A stretch of DNA of 27,239 nt from contig CAJUPS010000044.1 in the NCBI GenBank assembly GCA_910588045.1, positions 1 through 27,239 on the forward strand. Reading direction: 5' to 3'. This DNA comes from an uncultured Oscillospiraceae bacterium (GTDB lineage: Bacteria; Bacillota; Clostridia; Oscillospirales; Oscillospiraceae). The notes below the pieces were generated by a model that was given only the letters and a program-made list of their open reading frames with translations, was not told where the DNA came from and made no database searches. Numbering within the stretch: the stretch's first letter is position 1; every line of letters starts with the position of its first letter. Position numbers and translations under genes: made by a program. Below, piece by piece: positions 7,596-13,644 of the stretch.

Positions 7596-7964
7596 TTGAA
7601 AACGACCATGCGCACCATCGTTCTGGCGATACCGGCCCTGTCCAAGCTGGCCGCTGGCGATCTGAGCCTGCGGCTGGCCTATCGGCTCAAGCGCAGCATC
7701 GATGCCATCCAGAAGGAGGCGGATTTCTTTTCCCAGCAGCGGAAGAAGATCCTGGACAAGTATGGCACACCGGATGAGCGCGGCGACTACACCTTTGAGG
7801 ACGGCCAGGAGGCGAAGGCAATCACCGAGCTGGACGAACTGCTGGAGCTGGAGGTCACGCTGGACATCCAGATGATGGTTATCCCCATAACGGAGGAACT
7901 GCGGCTCTCCGTCAACGACATAGAAACAATGGCTCCCTTTGTGGAGTTCAAGGAGGAGGAGTAA
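7596..7964 (+). CDS. Small phage protein of unknown function (between tail tip and holin)
   Basis: A 122-residue protein. I chose TTG 7596 because AAGGAGG lies 8 bases upstream, giving MKTTMRTIVLAIPALSKLAA; an earlier in-frame ATG at 7566 lies inside the tail gene. The protein is helical and charged: SLRLAYRLKRSIDAIQKEAD, FFSQQRKKILDKYGTPDERGDY, then an acidic stretch and LRLSVNDIETMAPFVEFKEEE. Proteins of this size and pattern are common beside the lysis genes of Firmicutes phages (DUF1617-like in general look), but no function is established. A role in tail-tip assembly or scaffolding is only a guess. It ends a few bases before the holin. Confidence 0.7.
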   Translation: MKTTMRTIVLAIPALSKLAAGDLSLRLAYRLKRSIDAIQKEADFFSQQRKKILDKYGTPDERGDYTFEDGQEAKAITELDELLELEVTLDIQMMVIPITEELRLSVNDIETMAPFVEFKEEE

Positions 7965-7968
7965 CATT

Positions 7969-8385
7969 ATGAAGGAGTTCTGGAACATGGTACAACTGGT
8001 ATTTGCCGCCGTTGGCGGCGGGCTGGGGTACTTCCTGGGCGGCTGCGATGGCCTGCTCATCACGCTGGTGGTTTTCGCCGCAGTGGACTACATCACGGGC
8101 GTCATGTGCGCCATCTCCGACCGGAAGCTCTCCAGCGAGGTAGGCTTCCGTGGCATCTGCCGGAAGGTGCTGATCTTTGTTCTGGTGGGCGCGGGGCATA
8201 TCCTGGACACGCAGATCATCGGTGATGGAAGCATCCTCCGCACGGCGGTGATCTTCTTCTACCTCTCCAACGAGGGTGTGTCCCTGCTGGAGAACGCCGC
8301 CCATCTGGGCTTGCCCATTCCGAAGAAGCTGCGAGATGTTTTGGAGCAGCTCCACGACCGGGCGGAGGGCGGTGAGGACGAATGA
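7969..8385 (+). CDS. Phage holin (holin family 4, toxin secretion/lysis type)
   Basis: A 138-residue membrane protein starting at ATG 7969 with AAGGAGGAGGAG just upstream; a longer in-frame start at 7939 overlaps the previous gene. It has hydrophobic segments LVFAAVGGGLGYFLGG, LLITLVVFAAVDYITGVMCA and VLIFVLVGAGHIL, then a segment near RTAVIFFYLSNEGVSLLENA. The C-terminal LPIPKKLRDVLEQLHDR is characteristic of this holin family (Cph1/TcdE-like). Holins open the membrane at a set time so that the amidase reaches the wall. The stop overlaps the amidase start by four bases (ATGA). Confidence 0.92.
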   Translation: MKEFWNMVQLVFAAVGGGLGYFLGGCDGLLITLVVFAAVDYITGVMCAISDRKLSSEVGFRGICRKVLIFVLVGAGHILDTQIIGDGSILRTAVIFFYLSNEGVSLLENAAHLGLPIPKKLRDVLEQLHDRAEGGEDE

Positions 8386-9050
8386 AGCTGGTGCAGTCGT
8401 TCCTCACAAAGAATCCCTGCTTCACCGCTGGTCGGAAGATTACGGTCAAGGGCCTGATGCTCCATTCGGTCGGCTGTCCCCAGCCAAAAGCCGAGGCGTT
8501 CATCCAGGATTGGAACCGGCCTGATTTCAAAAACGCCTGCGTCCACGCTTTCATTGATGGGAATGATGGGATGGTGTATCAGACGCTCCCCTGGGATCAC
8601 CGTGGCTGGCACTGCGGCGGCAGCGGCAACAACACCCATATCGGAGTGGAGATGTGCGAACCACCCTGTATCCGCTACGCCGGAGGCTCTACATTCACTT
8701 GTTCCGATTTTGCCGCCGCCCGCGCTGTGGCATGCACCACCTATCAGGCGGCGGTGAAACTGTTTGCCATGCTGTGCCAGCAGTACGGCCTTGACCCACT
8801 GGCGGACGGGGTGATTCTCTCCCACCGGGAGGGCCACGCCAGGGGCATCGCCTCCAACCACGGCGACCCGGAACATCTCTGGACCCAGCTTGGGATGCCC
8901 TACACCATGGATATTTTCCGGGCAGACGTGACTGCTGCGATGTCTCCACAGCAGACGCCGGAAACGGATAGCACACCCGCGGCCTGGTCCAAAGGGGCTG
9001 TGGAGTGGTGCGTTTCCAATAAGTATCCTTCAGGGCGGCAGCGGTGGTGA
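8382..9050 (+). CDS. Endolysin, N-acetylmuramoyl-L-alanine amidase (amidase_2/PGRP fold), C-terminus probably frameshifted
   Basis: The 222-residue protein cleaves the amide bond between muramic acid and the stem peptide. The amidase_2 fold shows LMLHSVG (His28, likely zinc ligand), CVHAFID, WHCGGSGNNTHIGVEMCEP (Glu90 in the catalytic region) and SHREGHARGIASNHGDPEHLW (His160, Asp162, near the remaining zinc site). After a Thr/Pro linker (about 190-200) a wall-binding repeat starts (WSKGAVEWCVSNK), but the frame then ends in YPSGRQRW. The neighbouring frame continues the repeat to 9129, so one extra T or two lost bases near 9024-9028 probably truncated it. The catalytic domain is intact. Confidence 0.9.
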   Translation: MKLVQSFLTKNPCFTAGRKITVKGLMLHSVGCPQPKAEAFIQDWNRPDFKNACVHAFIDGNDGMVYQTLPWDHRGWHCGGSGNNTHIGVEMCEPPCIRYAGGSTFTCSDFAAARAVACTTYQAAVKLFAMLCQQYGLDPLADGVILSHREGHARGIASNHGDPEHLWTQLGMPYTMDIFRADVTAAMSPQQTPETDSTPAAWSKGAVEWCVSNKYPSGRQRW

Positions 9051-9129
9051 CCTCATGCTCCGCTCCCCGCTGACCCGTGAACAGTTCTGCGTCATGCTCA
9101 AGCGGTATCACGATCTTACCACAGAATAG
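9028..9129 (+). pseudogene. Orphan C-terminal end of the amidase wall-binding repeat
   Basis: Read one frame on from the amidase, 9028-9129 encodes LQGGSGGDLMLRSPLTREQF and then CVMLKRYHDLTTE before TAG. This completes the AVEWCVxNK(I)LQGxxGDLxLxxPxTRxQF repeat begun at the end of the amidase frame. There is no start codon or ribosome site of its own. It is best read as coding sequence cut off by an indel, or as a sequence error. Confidence 0.7.
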
Positions 9130-9139
9130 CGGCGATTGC

Positions 9140-9178
9140 CAATAACCAGGGGGGATAGTTGTGTCCCCGTGGTTATTG
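9140..9178 (+). terminator. Hairpin just after the lysis genes
   Basis: Arms CAATAACC (9140-9147) and GGTTATTG (9171-9178) pair perfectly, and an inner GGGG/CCCC pairing is possible. No strong T run follows directly, so it may slow polymerase or stabilise the 3' end rather than terminate alone. Confidence 0.55.
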
Positions 9179-9195
9179 CTTTCGCGGATTTTTGC

Positions 9196-9240
9196 AGCCC
9201 GCCGGGATTTCTTTTGAAATTCTGGCAGGCTTTTTCTTTT
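9196..9240 (+). terminator. Rho-independent terminator of the prophage late operon
   Basis: A 16-bp stem (9196-9211 with 9216-9231; one mismatch, two G-U pairs), a TTTT loop, and a T-rich tract TTTTTCTTTT at 9231-9240. It lies about 65 bases past the end of the amidase coding sequence and separates late genes from the recombination operon. Confidence 0.85.
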
Positions 9241-9308
9241 GTAGTGGTTAATCCATGACCTCTCCCGTGGCTGTATTGTGAAAGAACTTTTTTGAAAGAG
9301 GTACAGCT

Positions 9309-9686
9309 ATGGCTTCCAAAAAGACGAGTGAGATACTGGAGTTGCGGCGGCAGGGGTTGGGCTATAAGACCATCGCCGCCATCACCGGGTATTCGGTCAA
9401 CACGGTCAAATCCACCTGCCGCAGGCATCCGCCGGTCAATGAAAAAGTCTGCCTCCAATGCGGGGCCAAGGTGGAGCAGACTCCCCATCGGAAGGAAAAG
9501 AAGTTCTGCTCGGACAAGTGCCGCATGGCGTGGTGGAAGGATCACCCGGAGCGGATGGTTCGGAAGGCGTTTTACCATCTGGTATGCGCCCACTGCGGCC
9601 AGCCCTTCGAGAGCTACGGCAACGACCACCGCAAATACTGCTCCCGCGCCTGTTATGACGCGGCACGGCGGAAGGGGGTGGGATGA
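9309..9686 (+). CDS. Helix-turn-helix protein with two zinc-binding clusters
   Basis: A 125-residue protein starting at ATG 9309 behind GAAAGAGG. Residues 6-38 form a sigma-region-4/resolvase-like helix-turn-helix (LELRRQGLGYKTIAAITGYS, then VNTVKSTCRRH). Two similar zinc clusters follow: Cys48/51/67/71 (CLQCG...FCSDKCRMAWW) and Cys93/96/111/115 (CAHCG...YCSRACYDAAR). It is highly basic and probably binds DNA. Its stop overlaps the next start (ATGA), placing it first in a four-gene operon with two serine recombinases. I infer an accessory or control role in recombination, such as a directionality factor or operon regulator; this has not been shown. Confidence 0.75.
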   Translation: MASKKTSEILELRRQGLGYKTIAAITGYSVNTVKSTCRRHPPVNEKVCLQCGAKVEQTPHRKEKKFCSDKCRMAWWKDHPERMVRKAFYHLVCAHCGQPFESYGNDHRKYCSRACYDAARRKGVG

Positions 9687-9850
9687 TGGACTTTGCCGAC
9701 CGCCTCGCCGCCTACCAAGCGGCCATGAGCCTCGCCAGGGATATGCTCCGCCAGGGCATTATCACCGAGAGGGAGTACGCTGAAATCGATACAATTATGA
9801 CCAAAAAGTACGGCCTGTCTTTGGGTAGCATTTTTCGCACTATCGCTTGA
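9683..9850 (+). CDS. Small SHOCT-like protein (55 aa)
   Basis: ATG 9683 overlaps the upstream stop and gives a 55-residue protein. The central stretch MLRQGIITEREYAEIDTIM, followed by TKKYGLS, has the SHOCT pattern (short helical hairpin with LxxxGxITExEYxxxKxxLL), usually found at the C-terminus of larger proteins. Here it is nearly the whole protein. It lies 48 bases upstream of the first recombinase. SHOCT domains are thought to mediate oligomerisation or partner binding, so a bridge to the recombinases is plausible but inferred. Confidence 0.7.
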   Translation: MMDFADRLAAYQAAMSLARDMLRQGIITEREYAEIDTIMTKKYGLSLGSIFRTIA

Positions 9851-9898
9851 TAAATCTGCGGTTTAGAGCGAATATGTGACCACCAAGGAGGTGATTTT

Positions 9899-11218
9899 TT
9901 GGAAAGGATCGTTCAACGGGTGAGGAATATCCCCGTCCAGCCGAAGGCCCTGCGGGTAGCCGCCTACGCCAGAGTGTCCTCCGGTAAGGACGCCATGCTC
10001 CACTCCCTGTCGGCCCAGGTCAGCTACTACAGTGATCTCATCCAGAACCACCCAGGCTGGCTCTACTGCGGGGTATTCGCTGACGAGGCGCTGACCGGCA
10101 CGAAGGAGGACCGCGCCGAGTTCCAGCGTCTGCTGGCTGAGTGCCGCGCCGGGAACATCGACCGCATCGTCACGAAGTCGATCTCCCGGTTCGCCCGGAA
10201 TACGGTGGTGCTGCTCCAGACCGTCCGAGAATTGAAAGTTCTGGGCGTGGATGTATATTTCGAGGAACAGAACATCCACTCCATGAGCGCGGACGGGGAG
10301 TTGATGCTCACCATCCTGGCATCCTACGCCCAGGAGGAGAGCCTCTCCGCCAGCGAGAACCAGAAATGGCGGGTGCGGAAAAATTTTGAGGACGGGAAAC
10401 CCTGGTCCGGCAGTGTCTTGGGGTACAAATATGTGGATGGGGTCTATGTCGTTAAGCCGGATGAGGCAAAAATTGTGCGGGAGATTTTCGCTGGTTACCT
10501 CTCCGGACTGGGCATCGAGGCTATCATGAAAAAACTGAACACCGAAGGCAAGACTACCCGCAACGGCAACGCCTGGACAAAGACCTGCGTCCGCAGGGTG
10601 TTGGGGAACTACTCCTATACCGGCAACCTGCTTCTTCAAACCACATTTCAGGAGAACCACATCACGAAAAAGACGCTCCCAAACTGTGGTGAACTGCCTA
10701 TGTACCACGCCGAGAACACACACAAGGCCATCGTCAGCATAGAGGACTACCGGGCGGTGCAAACGGAGATGGCCCGCCGCTCTGCCAAGCACAACAAGAC
10801 CAAGCGCGGCCCTGCGAAGTATCCCTTTACCTCGCTCATCGTCTGCGGCACCTGCGGCAAGGGCTACCGGCGCAAGATGACCCGTACCGGGCCGGTGTGG
10901 ATTTGCAGCACCTTCAATGTCTACGGCAAAGCGGCCTGCCCTTCCAAGCAGATACCAGAGGGAACGCTGGAGAAAGCCGCTGCGGAGGTGCTGGGGCTGG
11001 ATGCCTTTGACGTAAATGCCTTCCGCGATAAAATAACGGCTATCCGGGCCGTGGGGAACAACACATTGGTATTTCTGTTCAAGGACGGCACTCAAACCGT
11101 TAAACAGTGGGCAGACCGCTCCAGAGCGGAAAGCTGGACCCCGGAGATGAAAGCCGCCGCCAGAGAATTTGCGAAGAAAGGACAGGCGATGAGATTATGC
11201 CAGCAGCAAGAACAGTAA
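9899..11218 (+). CDS. Large serine recombinase 1 (439 aa)
   Basis: Starts at TTG 9899 behind a near-perfect AAGGAGGTG. The N-terminal resolvase domain has AAYARVSS (nucleophile Ser27, Arg25), VTKSISRFARNT (two catalytic arginines) and the long E helix to about residue 150. The Recombinase DNA-binding domain follows (GKPWSGSVLGYKYVDGVYVV to TCVRRVLGNYSYTGNLLLQ), then a zinc ribbon with LIVCGTCGKGY and WICSTF...ACPSKQI. Only about 85 residues remain and no coiled-coil insertion is evident, unlike recombinase 2. It should integrate or excise an element via a phosphoserine link. It is probably the prophage integrase with its partner. The last 22 bases overlap the next gene. Confidence 0.92.
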   Translation: MERIVQRVRNIPVQPKALRVAAYARVSSGKDAMLHSLSAQVSYYSDLIQNHPGWLYCGVFADEALTGTKEDRAEFQRLLAECRAGNIDRIVTKSISRFARNTVVLLQTVRELKVLGVDVYFEEQNIHSMSADGELMLTILASYAQEESLSASENQKWRVRKNFEDGKPWSGSVLGYKYVDGVYVVKPDEAKIVREIFAGYLSGLGIEAIMKKLNTEGKTTRNGNAWTKTCVRRVLGNYSYTGNLLLQTTFQENHITKKTLPNCGELPMYHAENTHKAIVSIEDYRAVQTEMARRSAKHNKTKRGPAKYPFTSLIVCGTCGKGYRRKMTRTGPVWICSTFNVYGKAACPSKQIPEGTLEKAAAEVLGLDAFDVNAFRDKITAIRAVGNNTLVFLFKDGTQTVKQWADRSRAESWTPEMKAAAREFAKKGQAMRLCQQQEQ

Positions 11219-12780
11219 CAGTCATTCCGCCGACTATTGATATTTTCACCCACGCCCCTTCGGTGGCGGCGAGAAAACGGCGGACAGCAGGGTACGCCCG
11301 CGTTTCTACCGGCAGCGATGAGCAGTTCACCAGCTATGAGGCGCAGATCGACTACTACACCAAGTACATCCAGAATAACCCGGAGTGGGAATTTGTCCGA
11401 GTCTACACAGACGAGGGTATTTCAGCGACCAATACCCGCCACCGCCAAGGATTCAATCAGATGGTAGCGGATGCCCTCGCCGGGGAGATCGACCTCATCG
11501 TCACCAAGTCGGTGAGCCGGTTCGCCCGGAACACAGTGGACAGCCTGACCGCCATTCGCACCCTCAAGGAAAAAGGTGTGGAGGTCTACTTCGAGAAGGA
11601 GAATATCTGGACCTTCGACAGCAAGGGCGAATTGCTCCTCACCATCATGTCCTCACTGGCCCAGGAGGAGAGCCGCTCCATTTCGGAGAACGTCACCTGG
11701 GGTCAGAGAAAGCGGTTCGCGGACGGCAAGGTCAGCCTTCCCTACAAGCAGTTCCTCGGCTACGAAAAAGGGGAAGATGACATTCCTGTGGTGGTAGAGG
11801 ACGAAGCCAAGATCGTCCGCCGCATTTTTGCCCTGTTCATGGCGGGCAAAACACCCTACCAAATCGCCAAGATTCTCACAGCGGACGGCATTCCGACCCC
11901 TGCGGGAAAAACGAAATGGGGGACCACCACAATATCCTCCATTTTGACGAATGAAAAATACAAGGGGGCGGCGCTCCTTCAAAAGCGGTTTACCGTAGAT
12001 TTTCTGGAGAAGAAGATGAAGGTCAACGAGGGCGAGGTGCCACAGTATTACATTGAGGAAAGCCACCAGCCCATCATTGACCCGGCAGAGTTTGATAAGG
12101 TGCAGGCCGAGTTTGCACGGCGCAAAGGGCTGGGCCACCGCTACAGCGGCGGCAGCATCTTCGCCTCCCGCATCGTCTGCGGCGACTGCGGCGCTTTCTA
12201 CGGCCCCAAGGTCTGGCACTCCAACAGCAAGTACCGCCGCGTCATCTGGCAGTGTAATGAAAAGTTCAATGGCGAGAAAAAGTGCGCCACCCCGCATCTG
12301 CGGGAGGAGGACATCAAAGCCCGGTTCCTGGCGGCGTTCAACAAACTGCTGGGCAGCAAAGATGCTCTGCTGGAGGACTGCCGCCTGATGCAGACCGCCC
12401 TCACTGACTGCTCCGCCATTGACGCGGAACTGGACGGGCTGCTCCAGGAAATCGAGGTGGTCACGGAGTTGACCCAGCGGTGCATCCAGGAGAACGCTCG
12501 GAGCGCCCAGAGCCAAGAGGAATACACCGAGCACTACAACGGCTATGTCGCCCGGTACGAATCGGCAAAGGCCAGGGCGGATGCCCTCCAGGAGCAGAAA
12601 AAGCAGCGGCAGGCCAAGGCCGATGCCATTGGTGGCTTTATGTTTGAACTGGCCGAGCGCGGCGATGCCATCACCGAGTTTGATGAGAGACTCTGGCTGG
12701 CGGTGGTGGAGAGGGCCACAGCTTACCACGATGGGCGGCTGGTGTTCAGATTCCAGAATAGCAGCGAAATAGATGGCTGA
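11197..12780 (+). CDS. Large serine recombinase 2 (527 aa)
   Basis: ATG 11197 gives MPAARTVTVIPPTIDIF; the frame is open from 11107, but that part overlaps recombinase 1. The catalytic domain has TAGYARVSTGSDEQFTSYEA (Ser37, Arg35) and VTKSVSRFARNT. The DNA-binding domain runs from GKVSLPYKQFLGYEKG through KTKWGTTTISSILTNEKYKG. The zinc ribbon has RIVCGDCGAFYG and WQCNEKFNGEKKCATPHL. A long coiled coil follows (LDGLLQEIEVV to about EQKKQRQAKADAIGGF), the element that controls synapsis direction in phage serine integrases. All catalytic residues are present. The 22-base overlap with recombinase 1 implies coordinated production. Confidence 0.93.
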   Translation: MPAARTVTVIPPTIDIFTHAPSVAARKRRTAGYARVSTGSDEQFTSYEAQIDYYTKYIQNNPEWEFVRVYTDEGISATNTRHRQGFNQMVADALAGEIDLIVTKSVSRFARNTVDSLTAIRTLKEKGVEVYFEKENIWTFDSKGELLLTIMSSLAQEESRSISENVTWGQRKRFADGKVSLPYKQFLGYEKGEDDIPVVVEDEAKIVRRIFALFMAGKTPYQIAKILTADGIPTPAGKTKWGTTTISSILTNEKYKGAALLQKRFTVDFLEKKMKVNEGEVPQYYIEESHQPIIDPAEFDKVQAEFARRKGLGHRYSGGSIFASRIVCGDCGAFYGPKVWHSNSKYRRVIWQCNEKFNGEKKCATPHLREEDIKARFLAAFNKLLGSKDALLEDCRLMQTALTDCSAIDAELDGLLQEIEVVTELTQRCIQENARSAQSQEEYTEHYNGYVARYESAKARADALQEQKKQRQAKADAIGGFMFELAERGDAITEFDERLWLAVVERATAYHDGRLVFRFQNSSEIDG

Positions 12781-12788
12781 TACAAGCA

Positions 12789-12829
12789 AAATCCCCGTTG
12801 ATTCTTTCAAATGGAATCAGCGGGGATTT
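12789..12829. terminator. Bidirectional terminator between recombinase operon and repressor
   Basis: Arms AAATCCCCGTTGATTC (12789-12804) and GAATCAGCGGGGATTT (12814-12829) pair over 16 bp with one G-U, around a 9-base loop. A/T tracts flank both sides, so it can act for both the recombinases (+) and the convergent repressor gene (-). Confidence 0.85.
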
Positions 12830-13127
12830 ACATTGTGTCCATCAATTCAAGGAGCAGATTTTTCTGCCGATCAGTCAGAGAACTCCACTTCGCAAACAGC
12901 GTCTGCTGCTCCTCGGTCAGCTCCAACGGGTTTCCCTCTGAAAAGAACTGTGCTAAAGTGATGCCAAATGCTCTGCATACTGCCTCCAGAGTAGGCAGCG
13001 TGGGAGCATTGTTCCTGTTGAACATATTTGTAACGGTGGAGTGGGACAGGCCGGACTCCTTCGCCAGCCGATAGTCAGTCCAGCCCCGTTCTTCCATTAA
13101 TTTTTTGATCTGCTTTTGTGCGTCCAA
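12828..13127 (-). CDS. Xre/cI-like helix-turn-helix repressor
   Basis: I place the start at TTG 13127 (product begins MDAQKQIKKLMEERGW), which has GGTGGTGA upstream; ATG 13142 adds five residues (MGGDG) but lacks a ribosome site. The product is 99 residues. The Xre helix-turn-helix covers WTDYRLAKESGLSHSTVTNM and PTLPTLEAVCRAFGITLAQF. The C-terminal tail ELTEEQQTLFAKWSSLTDRQ ends in a leucine-rich helix that probably dimerises. This compact type is common in Clostridia prophages and conjugative elements. It is transcribed toward the recombinases and away from a palindromic control region, as expected of a lysogeny or element repressor. Confidence 0.88.
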   Translation of the reverse strand: MDAQKQIKKLMEERGWTDYRLAKESGLSHSTVTNMFNRNNAPTLPTLEAVCRAFGITLAQFFSEGNPLELTEEQQTLFAKWSSLTDRQKNLLLELMDTM

Positions 13128-13148
13128 GCCGTCACCACCCATCTGTAA

Positions 13149-13180
13149 CTATTATAATTCCCGAAACGGTGCTATAATAG
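13149..13180. promoter_or_regulatory. Divergent promoter/operator region between repressor and rightward genes
   Basis: A perfect inverted repeat CTATTATA (13149-13156) / TATAATAG (13173-13180) spaced by 16 bases places a -10-like TATAAT in each direction. The + copy is an extended -10 (TGCTATAAT, 13170-13178) facing the gene at 13272. The - copy would start the repressor transcript near 13144, about 17 bases before TTG 13127. The palindrome is a likely repressor operator. Just downstream is an AGATAGGT direct repeat (13184-13191, 13192-13199). Confidence 0.6.
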
Positions 13181-13271
13181 GCAAGATAGGTAGATAGGTA
13201 CACTCCCTAAAGGGATATACAGTTTATCTGGCTCTCTGCCGGGGAATACTGATTATTGCGAGGAGGCCAGT

Positions 13272-13523
13272 ATGGAAAAACCGAAAACTTTATTTGAACG
13301 CTTGGCCCGTCAGCGGGGTATCACAGTGGAAGAAATGCGGGCCATCATCTCGGCCCGTATAGAGCAAGGGATGAATGACCCGAACCCGGTAAAGCGGGCA
13401 TCCTGGGAGCGGATACCACGGGCTGGGAACATCCCAACCCCGGAGGAGTGGCTCCGATATGCGGTGGAGCAGTTAGAGAAGGATGGGCGCGGCGATCTGC
13501 TGCGCTGGTATCCGAATCTTTGA
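13272..13523 (+). CDS. Small Spo0A-C-like protein (83 aa)
   Basis: Starts at ATG 13272 behind GAGGAGG. The product opens MEKPKTLFERLARQRGITVE, then EEMRAIISARIEQGMNDPNP, then KRASWERIPRAGNIPTPEEW and a short C-terminal helix. The pattern 'ARxEQGMxxPNPxxxxxWxxIPxxGxxPTPEEW' resembles small Clostridia proteins annotated as Spo0A C-terminal-domain-like, often beside mobile-element repressors; I recall this rather than having checked it. It would be a small DNA-binding protein controlled by the divergent repressor. It may be the first gene of the rightward transcript, with the SIR2 gene 121 bases further on. Confidence 0.65.
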   Translation: MEKPKTLFERLARQRGITVEEMRAIISARIEQGMNDPNPVKRASWERIPRAGNIPTPEEWLRYAVEQLEKDGRGDLLRWYPNL

Positions 13524-13588
13524 CTTGCACCCTTTGCATTAACCCCTTACACAAGAGCTGAGTTGTTTTATAAATCCTAACTTGCTCG

Positions 13589-13617
13589 TTGACCTACTCA
13601 CAGTTTTGTGATACATT
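13589..13617 (+). promoter_or_regulatory. Sigma-A-type promoter of the SIR2-STAND gene
   Basis: TTGACC (13589-13594), a 17-base spacer and TACATT (13612-13617), followed 27 bases later by ATG 13645 with AGGAG at 13632-13636. The strong match and AT-rich context suggest the defence-like gene is expressed independently of the prophage genes. Confidence 0.75.
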
Positions 13618-13644
13618 ATCAATATAAAAGTAGGAGATGATCAT

